From assembly GCF_039778605.1 (NCBI RefSeq), contig NZ_CP156060.1:2976001-3040000 (forward strand): DNA of 64,000 nt, in the 5' to 3' direction. The stretch is from Flavobacterium sp. WV_118_3 (lineage in GTDB: Bacteria; Bacteroidota; Bacteroidia; Flavobacteriales; Flavobacteriaceae). Position numbers and translations under genes: made by a program. Under the pieces are notes generated by a model. It saw nothing but the letters and a program-made list of their open reading frames with translations. It made no database searches and was not told where the DNA came from. How positions within the stretch are numbered: the stretch's first letter is position 1; every line of letters starts with the position of its first letter. Shown here piece after piece: positions 8,149 to 16,483 of this stretch.

Positions 8149-8567
8149 TGAAAACGCTTTTTATAGATACCAATATCATTATCGACCTTATCGCACAACG
8201 AGAGCCGTATTATCAGCCTATAGCAAAGATTGCCACACTGGCCGAAAGCAAAAAACTCAAAATAATTGCCACTCCGCTTTCTTTTATCAACACTTTTTAT
8301 GTCCTTTCAAAACACATGGATAAAAAAAAGTTATCCCGAATTTTAACAAAGCTTCGGATCCTCTGCGATGTCGCTCCAACAAACGCAAATACCGTCGACA
8401 AAGCGTTAGCTTCCGGTTTTAACGACTTTGAAGATGCCGTACACTATCATAGCGCCTTGACCGTAAAAAGCGATATTTTTATCACCCGTAACAAAAAAGA
8501 TTTCAAAAAAACAGAAATTCCTGTGATGACTGCAGCTGAATTTCTGACTTCAATTAATAAAAAATAA
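8148..8567 (+). CDS. PIN-domain ribonuclease toxin (VapC-like)
   Basis: Protein of 139 residues with a PIN domain, a magnesium-dependent RNase fold. The acidic residues are in place: Asp7 in FIDTNIIIDL, the central helix region, Asp/Glu in GFNDFEDAVHYHSA, and FITRNKKDFKK near the end, as in VapC-like toxins. It overlaps the antitoxin by one base. The pair sits between tdk and murF-alr, where neighbouring genomes would be expected to have tdk directly before alr, so this looks like an insertion. Confidence 0.88.
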   Translation: MKTLFIDTNIIIDLIAQREPYYQPIAKIATLAESKKLKIIATPLSFINTFYVLSKHMDKKKLSRILTKLRILCDVAPTNANTVDKALASGFNDFEDAVHYHSALTVKSDIFITRNKKDFKKTEIPVMTAAEFLTSINKK

Positions 8568-8575
8568 AACACACC

Positions 8576-11008
8576 TTGATTTTTACCATCAAAAATATAG
8601 TCCCTGTCATTGCTGCCAAATGGTATGGAAATGACGAAAACTGTACTGTTGACAATGTTTCCATCGACAGTCGTTCGTTACAAAACGGTTCCGGAACCCT
8701 GTTTTTTGCTTTGGCGGGTCATAATCACAATGGTCACGATTATATTGAATCCCTAATTACAAAAGGCGTTTCCAATTTTGTAGTCCATCATATCCCAGAA
8801 AAACTTAGCGGAAAGGCTAATTTCCTGGTCGTAACCGACACCTTGCAAAGTTTACAACAGTTTGCCGCTTATTACCGGAAGTTATTCAGTATCCCGGTGA
8901 TTGGCATAACCGGTAGTAATGGAAAAACGATTGTAAAAGAATGGCTTAACTTTTTACTAAGCCCGGAATACAACATCATCCGTAGTCCGAAAAGCTATAA
9001 CTCACAGGTGGGCGTACCTTTATCTGTTATCGGGATTAACGAAAAACACAATCTGGGTATTTTTGAAGCCGGGATTTCCACTACCGGCGAAATGGAAAAA
9101 CTGGAACCGATTATCCAACCAACTATTGGAATTTTAACCTATATCGGAACCGCACACGACGAAGGTTTCTCCGACCGCCGTCAGAAAATAACCGAAAAAC
9201 TAAGGCTTTTCCAACATACAGAAGTCCTGATTTATCAAAAAAATGATACTATCGACTCCCTACTGGATGCAAAACTTAAAACCTTTTCCTGGAGTTTTGA
9301 CGATCCCAAAGCGGATGTTGTCATTCAAAAACAAGGAAATTCACTTAATATCACATATCAGGAACATCACTTTTCGGTGACGGTACCATTTCAGGATGCT
9401 GCCTCGGTGGAAAATACCATTCATTGCTTGATGACGCTTTTGTATTTGGGCTATGCCGAATCGGTTATACAGGAACGCATTCCAAATCTGTATCCGATGG
9501 AGATGCGTTTGCAGGTTAAAAACGGAATTCACAATTGTACCATTATCGACGACAGTTACAGCTCTGATTATCAATCGTTAAAAATCGCACTGGACTTTCT
9601 CGAACAACATAAAACACATCAAAAGAAAACGGTAATTCTTTCGGATATTTTCCAAAGTGGTTTTCCAGTGGACGAACTGTATTCTAAAGTAGCCCATTTA
9701 CTAACCCGCAATAAAATTGAACGGGTAATCGGTATCGGCGAAACCATTAGCCGTTATTTATCCGATTTCAAAGGTTTTATTCCATTTAAAAATACTTCCG
9801 ATTTTCTGAATCAGTATAATCCGGCAGCTTTCGAAAACGAAACAATTTTAGTGAAAGGCGCACGCAATTTTCACTTTGAAGAAATCGTAACCCTTCTAGA
9901 GGAAAAAACGCACGAAACCGTATTGGAAATCAACCTGAATGCGATTAGTCATAACCTCAATTTTTATAAATCGAAATTAAAACCAGGCACTAAAGTAATG
10001 GTCATGGTAAAGGCTTTCGGATACGGAAGCGGTAGTTTTGAAATTGCCAAGTTACTCGCCCATCACAAAGTGGATTATCTGGGCGTGGCTTTTGCCGATG
10101 AAGGAATCGCTTTACGCAATGCCGGTATTGACATGCCAATTATCGTAATGAATCCGGAAAATAGTGCTTTTTCGGCTATGATTGCCTATAATCTCGAACC
10201 CGAAATCTATTCGCCCGAAGTATTGAAGCGTTTTATTACGCTGGCACAACAAAAAAACCTGTCGAATTATCCGATTCATATCAAACTGGATACCGGTATG
10301 CACCGACTGGGATTTGAAGCCGGAAACCTAAACGAACTGATTGAGCTGTTACAACACAATAATTTTGTTTCGGTAAAAAGTATTTTCTCGCACCTTTCGG
10401 CCAGTGACGGACCGGAGTTTAATGATTTCACCTTACATCAGATTCACACTTTTGATCAGTGGTCACAACAAATTATAACCGCGTTGCAAATCCAACCGAT
10501 ACGCCATATCCTAAACACCTCTGGGATTTACAATTTCCCGGAATATCAATTTGATATGGTACGCCTTGGTATTGGTTTATACGGTGTAGGGAACGACGAA
10601 AACGAGATGAAACAGTTGGAAAACGTTGGCACGCTAAAAACCGTGATTCTACAAATCAAAGATGTACCAACCGGCGACAGTGTGGGCTATAGTCGGAAAT
10701 TTATGACCACACAGCAAACCCGAACGGCAACCATTCCGATCGGATATGCCGATGGTATTCCGCGAAGTTGGGGTAATCAGAAAGGCTATGTGATGATCAA
10801 AAACCAGAAAGCGCCTATTATCGGCAATATCTGTATGGACATGTTAATGGTGGACATTACCGATATTAATTGTAAAGTAGGCGATAGCGTGATCCTCTTT
10901 GGCGAACAACCACGGGTAACCGAAATCGCTAAAACGATTGGCACCATACCGTACGAAATCCTGACCAGCATTTCCCAACGGGTAAAACGCATTTTCTATA
11001 AAGAATAA
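8576..11008 (+). CDS. murF-alr: Bifunctional MurF ligase / alanine racemase
   Basis: Fusion of 810 residues typical of Bacteroidota. The N-terminal half is UDP-MurNAc-tripeptide:D-Ala-D-Ala ligase with the ATP loop GITGSNGKT (110-118). The C-terminal half (from about 455) is alanine racemase with the PLP lysine Lys479 in VMVKAFGYGSG and the catalytic Tyr705 in VGYSRKF. One polypeptide therefore makes D-Ala and joins D-Ala-D-Ala to the peptidoglycan precursor. The start used here is TTG at 8576, eight bases after the toxin stop; no ATG fits the conserved N terminus. Confidence 0.95.
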   Translation: MIFTIKNIVPVIAAKWYGNDENCTVDNVSIDSRSLQNGSGTLFFALAGHNHNGHDYIESLITKGVSNFVVHHIPEKLSGKANFLVVTDTLQSLQQFAAYYRKLFSIPVIGITGSNGKTIVKEWLNFLLSPEYNIIRSPKSYNSQVGVPLSVIGINEKHNLGIFEAGISTTGEMEKLEPIIQPTIGILTYIGTAHDEGFSDRRQKITEKLRLFQHTEVLIYQKNDTIDSLLDAKLKTFSWSFDDPKADVVIQKQGNSLNITYQEHHFSVTVPFQDAASVENTIHCLMTLLYLGYAESVIQERIPNLYPMEMRLQVKNGIHNCTIIDDSYSSDYQSLKIALDFLEQHKTHQKKTVILSDIFQSGFPVDELYSKVAHLLTRNKIERVIGIGETISRYLSDFKGFIPFKNTSDFLNQYNPAAFENETILVKGARNFHFEEIVTLLEEKTHETVLEINLNAISHNLNFYKSKLKPGTKVMVMVKAFGYGSGSFEIAKLLAHHKVDYLGVAFADEGIALRNAGIDMPIIVMNPENSAFSAMIAYNLEPEIYSPEVLKRFITLAQQKNLSNYPIHIKLDTGMHRLGFEAGNLNELIELLQHNNFVSVKSIFSHLSASDGPEFNDFTLHQIHTFDQWSQQIITALQIQPIRHILNTSGIYNFPEYQFDMVRLGIGLYGVGNDENEMKQLENVGTLKTVILQIKDVPTGDSVGYSRKFMTTQQTRTATIPIGYADGIPRSWGNQKGYVMIKNQKAPIIGNICMDMLMVDITDINCKVGDSVILFGEQPRVTEIAKTIGTIPYEILTSISQRVKRIFYKE

Positions 11009-11091
11009 AAAATACTACTAAATTTGTTAAAATTTTAATCGGTTTTAGTACTTTAGTGTTACGTAAATTTTTAACTAAAATAGTATAAGGT

Positions 11092-11469
11092 ATGGGAATG
11101 TTATCAGAATTTAAGGAATTTGCCATGAAAGGCAACGTTGTAGATCTTGCAATCGGGGTTATCATTGGCGGTGCTTTCGGTAAAATTGTCAGTTCGTTTA
11201 TCGATGATGTGATTACACCTTTATTGTTAAAACCAGCACTGGAAGCGGCTAATTTGTCTAAAATCGAAGAGCTTACCATTTTTGGCGGTGTCAAGTATGG
11301 TATGTTTTTATCGGCCGTTATCAATTTTGTGATCGTTGCCTTCGTGTTATTTTTATTAATCAAAGGAATTAATTCCGCGAAGAAAAAAGAAGCACCGGCT
11401 CCTGCTGCTCCAGCCGGACCAACTCAGGAAGAATTATTGGCTGAAATCCGCGATTTATTGAAAAAATAA
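11092..11469 (+). CDS. mscL: Large-conductance mechanosensitive channel MscL
   Basis: Pentameric inner-membrane channel that releases solutes on hypo-osmotic shock. The 125-residue length is normal. It opens MGMLSEFKEFAMKGNVVDLA with the amphipathic S1 helix. TM1 contains GVIIGGAFGKIVSSFI, and TM2 is about residues 65-90 (YGMFLSAVINFVIVAFVLF). The cytoplasmic helix follows an Ala/Pro-rich linker and ends LLAEIRDLLKK. A strong terminator follows at 11492-11520. Confidence 0.96.
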   Translation: MGMLSEFKEFAMKGNVVDLAIGVIIGGAFGKIVSSFIDDVITPLLLKPALEAANLSKIEELTIFGGVKYGMFLSAVINFVIVAFVLFLLIKGINSAKKKEAPAPAAPAGPTQEELLAEIRDLLKK

Positions 11470-11491
11470 TCGGCTTACTATAGTCTAAATG

Positions 11492-11520
11492 AAACCGTTC
11501 CTAATCCGAACGGTTTTTTT
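11492..11520 (+). terminator. Rho-independent terminator after mscL
   Basis: Arms aaaccgttc (11492-11500) and gaacggttt (11508-11516) pair exactly, and seven to eight T residues follow. It separates mscL from asd. Confidence 0.9.
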
Positions 11521-11550
11521 ATTTATTGTTTTTTTAACAGCTTTATTATT

Positions 11551-11558
11551 TACATTTG
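11551..11558 (+). promoter_or_regulatory. Promoter -7 box TACATTTG for asd
   Basis: TACATTTG matches TAnnTTTG. A TTG at 11526-11528 lies 22 bases upstream, a fitting -33 element. The asd ATG is 38 bases downstream. Confidence 0.6.
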
Positions 11559-11595
11559 TTCTACTAAAAATTAACTATATAACACCTCTATTAAA

Positions 11596-12585
11596 ATGAA
11601 AGTAGCCGTTGTAGGTGCCACCGGAATGGTAGGCGAAGTAATGTTACAATTACTGGCAGAAAGAAACTTCCCCGTAACCGAATTAATTCCTGTCGCTTCC
11701 GAAAAGTCGGTCGGAAAACAAATTGAATTTAAGGGAAAATCATATGCGGTAGTAGGCTTACAAACAGCGGTTGATCTGAAACCTGAAATTGCCATTTTTT
11801 CTGCCGGTGGACAAACATCCTTAGACTGGGCTCCAAAATTTGCAGAAGTGGGTACCACCGTTATCGACAATTCATCCGCATGGCGCATGGATCCAACCAA
11901 AAAACTAGTGGTTCCGGAGATTAACGCTTCAACATTGACCAAAGAAGATAAAATTATTGCCAACCCAAACTGTTCGACAATTCAAATGGTAATGGTATTG
12001 GCACCGTTACACCAGAAATACGGAATCCAACGCGTGGTGGTTTCGACTTATCAATCGATTACCGGAACAGGTGTTAAGGCGGTAAAACAACTGGAAAACG
12101 AATATGCCGGAATTCAGGGCGAAATGGCCTATCCGTATCCGATTCACCGTAATGCTATTCCGCAATGTGATGTTTTTGAGGAAAACGGCTATACCAAAGA
12201 AGAAATGAAGCTGGTTCGCGAAACACAGAAAATCATGAACGATAAAACGATTGCCGTTACGGCTACCGCTATCCGTATTCCGGTAGTGGGCGGTCATAGC
12301 GAATCGGTAAACATTCAATTTGCGAATGATTTTGACATAACTGAGATCCGTACTATTTTACACCATACCCCGGGTGTTGTGGTTCAGGATAATATTGATA
12401 CCAAAACCTATCCAATGCCCATTTATGCGCATGGAAAAGACGATGTATTTGTAGGGCGTATCCGTCGTGACGAAAGTCAGCCCAACACCTTAAACATGTG
12501 GATCGTGGCCGATAACCTTCGAAAAGGAGCCGCAACCAACACGATTCAAATTGCTGAATATCTGGTAGCAAACAACTTAGTATAA
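11596..12585 (+). CDS. asd: Aspartate-semialdehyde dehydrogenase
   Basis: NADPH-dependent enzyme converting aspartyl phosphate to aspartate semialdehyde, on the path to lysine, diaminopimelate, threonine and methionine. It has 329 residues. The nucleotide-binding start is VAVVGATGMVGEVMLQLL, the active-site cysteine is in IIANPNCSTIQMV, and substrate and catalytic residues are in the RIPVVGGHSESVN region. It has its own promoter-like box and a long terminator hairpin after it, so it is probably a single-gene unit. Confidence 0.96.
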   Translation: MKVAVVGATGMVGEVMLQLLAERNFPVTELIPVASEKSVGKQIEFKGKSYAVVGLQTAVDLKPEIAIFSAGGQTSLDWAPKFAEVGTTVIDNSSAWRMDPTKKLVVPEINASTLTKEDKIIANPNCSTIQMVMVLAPLHQKYGIQRVVVSTYQSITGTGVKAVKQLENEYAGIQGEMAYPYPIHRNAIPQCDVFEENGYTKEEMKLVRETQKIMNDKTIAVTATAIRIPVVGGHSESVNIQFANDFDITEIRTILHHTPGVVVQDNIDTKTYPMPIYAHGKDDVFVGRIRRDESQPNTLNMWIVADNLRKGAATNTIQIAEYLVANNLV

Positions 12586-12606
12586 ACCTTGTTTTCTAAC
12601 AATACG

Positions 12607-12660
12607 AACCGTTTTATTTTGACAAAGCTTAAATTTTGTTAAAATAAAACGGTTTTCTTT
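12607..12660 (+). terminator. Terminator after asd
   Basis: The arm aaccgttttatttt (12607-12620) pairs with aaaataaaacggtt (12641-12654), and the stem extends inward through gacaaa/ttttgtt with one G-U pair. A T-rich tract follows. The same T-rich tract leads into the promoter of the His-rich gene. Confidence 0.8.
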
Positions 12661-12671
12661 TTTTCGTTTTC

Positions 12672-12679
12672 TATATTTG
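12672..12679 (+). promoter_or_regulatory. Promoter -7 box abutting a start codon (possible leaderless mRNA)
   Basis: TATATTTG matches TAnnTTTG and ends only six bases before the ATG at 12686. Transcription in Bacteroidota usually starts about 5-8 bases after this box, so the message would have almost no 5' leader. Confidence 0.6.
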
Positions 12680-12685
12680 CAGGGA

Positions 12686-13033
12686 ATGAAAAAGAAACTG
12701 GCCATATTGAACCTTTCTCTGATTCTGGCGGTATTGTTTGCCATACTGTTCCAGTCGGTTCATTCATTCGAACATTTGGCAGAGGAATTTACGCACGAAC
12801 ACTGCCATCATAAATACGATATATCCAAAACAGAATTCACGCATGCCCATCATGATTTCGATCATTGTTTTGCCTGCGAATTTACATTTAGCAGTTATCT
12901 GCCAACTGAATTCTTTTCGTTTACCTTTACCAATACCTCCAAAACCCTAACGCAACACATCGCGAAAACAGAAAAACCGATTGTTTTTTCCGGTTCCTTT
13001 TTTTCGTTACGGGCTCCACCTGTATTCGCATAA
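12686..13033 (+). CDS. Small His-rich exported/membrane protein, metal locus
   Basis: Protein of 115 residues starting MKKKLAILNLSLILAVLFA, a clear signal peptide or membrane anchor. The mature part is rich in His and Cys: HSFEHLAEE, THEHCHHKYD, THAHHDFDHCFAC. It ends FFSLRAPPVFA. The gene between the TonB receptor and the DUF4625 gene (15487-15807) encodes another small exported protein ending in an R-G/A-P-P motif. A periplasmic metal-binding or sensing role, probably for zinc or a similar ion, is inferred from His content and context. The ATG at 12686 is preferred over an upstream TTG because the promoter box covers it. Confidence 0.75.
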   Translation: MKKKLAILNLSLILAVLFAILFQSVHSFEHLAEEFTHEHCHHKYDISKTEFTHAHHDFDHCFACEFTFSSYLPTEFFSFTFTNTSKTLTQHIAKTEKPIVFSGSFFSLRAPPVFA

Positions 13034-13106
13034 TTATACCAGTAGTTCCGCTTCATAATCCCCTATGGTTTTATGGGCTATTGTATATTATCTGAATCAG
13101 GAAAAA

Positions 13107-15494
13107 ATGCAACAAAAATCTTTTCTTGTTCTCTGCTTACTATGGGCTGCAATTTCCGGTTTTTCCCAGAATAGAATTTCAGGGACCATTACCAATGCAA
13201 AAAAACAGCCTTTAAACGGAGCACATATTCATATCGCAGACAAAAGCACTGCGAGCAATCCCGTTGGTGTATTTGAAATTAAAAATATTCCGTCCGGTCA
13301 AAAACGCCTTATCGTATCCTATATCGGATACACTACTATCGATACCTTACTTACGGTTGACGATGATATATCCATTTCGTTTCGGATGAAACCGGATCTT
13401 AACGCGTTAAAAGAAGTCGTTATCAACAAAGCCGGGCAACCGCAAAGTGTCAAGAATTCCGAAAAGGTCAATCAGAACTACATTCAGGAATCCTATGCCG
13501 GATCGTTGGCCAAATCGTTGGAAAAACTTCCCGGTGTGAATGCGATGGAAATCGGAGCCGGAACCTCCAAACCGATTATCCGCGGTTTGGGTTTTAACCG
13601 GATTGCCGTAACCGAAAACGGCGTCAAACAGGAAGGTCAACAATGGGGTGCCGACCACGGATTGGAGATCGATGCTTTTAATGCCGAAAACGTAGAAGTC
13701 GTAAAAGGTGTAGGCGCGATCGAATACGGAAGCGATGCCATGGGTGGCGTGATCAGTATTAACAACGATGCCGTTCCGGCCAAAAACAGCTTTTCCGGCC
13801 AGGCATTGGCCATCGCCAAATCGGTTAACAATACTATTGGAACTTCCGTAGGAATCAAATACCGGAAGGATCATTTCTTTTACAAATTAAAAGGAACGGT
13901 TTTGGATTTTGGGGATTATAAAGTTCCAACAGATGAAATTCTGTACCTCAACACTCATATTCCGGTATACCATCAGCGGTTAAAAAACACCGCCGGCCGG
14001 GAAACGGATTTCTTCGGACAAATCGGTTACGTGAGTGAAAAATTCAAATCCACGATAAGCATCAGTAATGTCTATTTTAAATCGGGATTCTTTCCGGGCG
14101 CTCATGGTATTCCGTCGATTGCCGCCGTTCAGGACGATGGCGACGATCGCAATATCGGATTGCCGTACCAGCGGGTGAATCATTTTAAGATCATCAATAA
14201 CAACCAATGGAATTTCGAAAATGCACAGTTAAATGCTTCGGTTAGTTTTCAAAACAACCACCGTCAGGAGTGGAGTAAATTCCATACGCATTACAGCAAT
14301 CAGCAACCACCGGAAGTCAATCCGGATCTGGAACTGGATTTTAATTTAACGACACTGGACGCGCAGTTAAAATACAAATACATCTGGTCGACCGCACATC
14401 AGACTACGGTTGGCGCACAGAATCAGTACCAGAGCAATACGATTGACGGTTATAGTTTTCTGCTACCAAAGTTTACGAGAAACGCTATCGGGGCTTATAT
14501 GATCCATGATTACACCGCTTCCGACAAACTAAAACTCAATGCCGGAATCCGATTTGACTGGGCGAGAGTCGCTATTGACAGCTTTTTTGATCAGACACTA
14601 TACGACTACCTGACCGGAAACGGACAAAGTCAGACGGTAGCAAATTTCTATGCGCAAAGAAGTCAGAATATCGACAAAAATTTTTCCAGTTTTAATGCGT
14701 CCTTAGGAATGGGCTACATGATAAATAACCATTGGAACCTAACGGTCACATTGGGCAGCAATTTCCGTTTTCCAACCGCGATCGAGCTAAGTGCCAACGG
14801 AATTCATCACGGTGCTTTCCGACATGAGATGGGTGATGCTACGCTAAAACCCGAAAAAGGAATTTCATTCGACACCAAACTGAGCTATGCCCGAGATCGT
14901 TTTAAAATGGCTTTTAGCCCGTATTTGTACTATTTCAGTAATTATATTTTCCTAAAACCGTCCGGGCAATTTTCGATTTTACCGCATGGCGGTCAGGTTT
15001 ACCAATATTCGCAATCGAAAGCCCTTTTATCCGGATTTGAAATCAGTGTCGAAAAACGTTTCTTCGACCGGATCACAGCCGAAGTTGTACTGGAATACCT
15101 GTACAACCGCCAGATTACGTCGGATGCATCCAAAGATTACCCGTTACCGTTTACACCACCGGCAAACGGTTATTGGGAAATCGGCTATCAGTTTAAACCG
15201 TTAAAAGCTTTTAGCAATACCGTTTTATCCGTAAACGGACGAACCGCTTTGGAACAAAACCGGATTGCGCAAAACGAGCTGATCACACCGGGTTATTCCA
15301 TTTTTGGCGGCGCATTGAAAAGCGATATCAAACTGGGTAATTTCCTGGCCAATGTCCAGCTATCAGTCAACAATGCCTTTAACACCAAATATTTTAATCA
15401 CAACAGTTATTACAGGGCGTTGGAAATCCCGGAAATGGGACGTAACATTCAGTTATTAATCCGCATCCCTTTTGGAAAAGCATCACATGAATAA
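13107..15494 (+). CDS. TonB-dependent outer-membrane receptor, probably for a metal or metal chelate
   Basis: Outer-membrane active importer of 795 residues. The start at 13107 gives the signal peptide MQQKSFLVLCLLWAAISGFSQ; the frame continues 14 codons upstream without a signal. A carboxypeptidase-regulatory-like domain (about 20-100, ISGTITNAKKQPLNGAHIHI) precedes the plug (PGVNAMEIGAGTSKPIIRGL, then YGSDAMGGVISIN). The 22-strand barrel ends in LLIRIPFGKASHE. The flanking small His-rich genes and the downstream His-rich DUF4625 lipoprotein suggest metal uptake. Its stop overlaps the start of the next gene by 8 bases. There is no SusD partner. Confidence 0.9.
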   Translation: MQQKSFLVLCLLWAAISGFSQNRISGTITNAKKQPLNGAHIHIADKSTASNPVGVFEIKNIPSGQKRLIVSYIGYTTIDTLLTVDDDISISFRMKPDLNALKEVVINKAGQPQSVKNSEKVNQNYIQESYAGSLAKSLEKLPGVNAMEIGAGTSKPIIRGLGFNRIAVTENGVKQEGQQWGADHGLEIDAFNAENVEVVKGVGAIEYGSDAMGGVISINNDAVPAKNSFSGQALAIAKSVNNTIGTSVGIKYRKDHFFYKLKGTVLDFGDYKVPTDEILYLNTHIPVYHQRLKNTAGRETDFFGQIGYVSEKFKSTISISNVYFKSGFFPGAHGIPSIAAVQDDGDDRNIGLPYQRVNHFKIINNNQWNFENAQLNASVSFQNNHRQEWSKFHTHYSNQQPPEVNPDLELDFNLTTLDAQLKYKYIWSTAHQTTVGAQNQYQSNTIDGYSFLLPKFTRNAIGAYMIHDYTASDKLKLNAGIRFDWARVAIDSFFDQTLYDYLTGNGQSQTVANFYAQRSQNIDKNFSSFNASLGMGYMINNHWNLTVTLGSNFRFPTAIELSANGIHHGAFRHEMGDATLKPEKGISFDTKLSYARDRFKMAFSPYLYYFSNYIFLKPSGQFSILPHGGQVYQYSQSKALLSGFEISVEKRFFDRITAEVVLEYLYNRQITSDASKDYPLPFTPPANGYWEIGYQFKPLKAFSNTVLSVNGRTALEQNRIAQNELITPGYSIFGGALKSDIKLGNFLANVQLSVNNAFNTKYFNHNSYYRALEIPEMGRNIQLLIRIPFGKASHE

Positions 15495-15807
15495 ATACAA
15501 GCAACATATTGTTATACTGCTGTGTCTGATTTTTGCTTTTCCACAAATCAATAATGCGGTTCACTATTTCTGGACGGAACACACGTTTCATTATACCGCT
15601 GAAAAAAGGGTTGTTTTTGGCGAAAAGCACAATGCCCATAATTGTGAACTGCACATTTTTAAAGTACCGGCGATTACAGCGATTAGCTTTTTTAGTTTTA
15701 CGCCTTTTATTGCCGTACTCCCTGTTGAAAAGCCATTTCGACTTATTAAAAAATACGGTTCACAAACCTTATTTTCCTGTTTTTTAAGAGGTCCGCCAGC
15801 CGTTTGA
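15487..15807 (+). CDS. Small exported protein with His cluster, downstream of TonB receptor
   Basis: Protein of 106 residues. The ATG at 15487 lies inside the end of the receptor gene (8-base overlap) and gives MNKYKQHIVILLCLIFAF, a signal peptide. The mature part holds HYFWTEHTFHYTAEK and EKHNAHNCELHIF, so His and one Cys are concentrated near its N terminus. A second hydrophobic stretch follows, and the end is FLRGPPAV. Size, layout and ending resemble the gene at 12686-13033. Function unknown; metal handling is inferred. Confidence 0.75.
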   Translation: MNKYKQHIVILLCLIFAFPQINNAVHYFWTEHTFHYTAEKRVVFGEKHNAHNCELHIFKVPAITAISFFSFTPFIAVLPVEKPFRLIKKYGSQTLFSCFLRGPPAV

Positions 15808-15871
15808 TTTTATTCGGATCACAACACAACAACGAAATCAAATAAAATCAAACACTTTTTAAAATTATATC

Positions 15872-16375
15872 ATGAAAAATATTAAATATCTATATGCATT
15901 TGCCACTATTGCCGCTTTAAGTTTTACGTCTTGTAGTAGCGACAGCAACGACCAAGACACCGAAAAACCCGTGATTACCATTACAGAACCTGTGTTAGAC
16001 GAAGGTTTTACGCCCGGAAGTGAAATTCACCTGGAAGGCGTTTTAACCGATAATGTGGAATTGGCGTCCTATAAAGTGGAAGTTCACAGTGCGGAAGACG
16101 GGCATACACACGGAAAAATGGCCGGTGCAGAAGCAGCCAGTTATTTCCATTATGAGCAGACTTTCCCGATTGAAGCCGGATTGCGTATTAAAGAGTTTCA
16201 CCAACATATCCCGATTCCGGCATTGGATGCAAGTGGACAACCTTTTACCGACGGTCATTATCATTTAGGGGTTTTCTGTCTGGACAAAGCCGGGAACCAA
16301 CAACAGGTTTTTCTTGAAATCTATATTGGTGCCGATGGTGGTGATCACGGACATGATCATAAATCGATTAACTAA
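15872..16375 (+). CDS. DUF4625 lipoprotein with His-rich C terminus
   Basis: Lipoprotein of 167 residues. The signal peptide ends at the lipobox SFTSCSS (Cys21), followed by an Asp-rich spacer. The body is the Ig-like DUF4625 fold (EKPVITITEPVLDEGFTPGS; FCLDKAGNQQQVFLEIYIG). Several His clusters are present, including EDGHTHGK, FHQHIPIP and DGHYHLG, and the end is GGDHGHDHKS. In this setting it is probably an envelope metal-binding partner of the TonB receptor. A perfect terminator follows. Confidence 0.85.
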   Translation: MKNIKYLYAFATIAALSFTSCSSDSNDQDTEKPVITITEPVLDEGFTPGSEIHLEGVLTDNVELASYKVEVHSAEDGHTHGKMAGAEAASYFHYEQTFPIEAGLRIKEFHQHIPIPALDASGQPFTDGHYHLGVFCLDKAGNQQQVFLEIYIGADGGDHGHDHKSIN

Positions 16376-16394
16376 AAATAACGGATTCCGCTAA

Positions 16395-16428
16395 AAAGTG
16401 CTGTGCTATCACAGCACTTTTTTATTTT
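16395..16428 (+). terminator. Terminator closing the metal locus
   Basis: Arms aaagtgctgtg (16395-16405) and cacagcacttt (16410-16420) are exact complements around the four-base loop ctat, followed by a T-rich tail. Confidence 0.92.
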
Positions 16429-16453
16429 AACGAAACTATAACAATTGATTCCT

Positions 16454-16461
16454 TATTTTTG
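16454..16461 (+). promoter_or_regulatory. Promoter -7 box TATTTTTG for prolyl oligopeptidase gene
   Basis: TATTTTTG fits TAnnTTTG and ends 22 bases before the ATG at 16484. No convincing -33 element was found. Confidence 0.5.
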
Positions 16462-16483
16462 TTAGAAACCAAAAACCAAGTAG

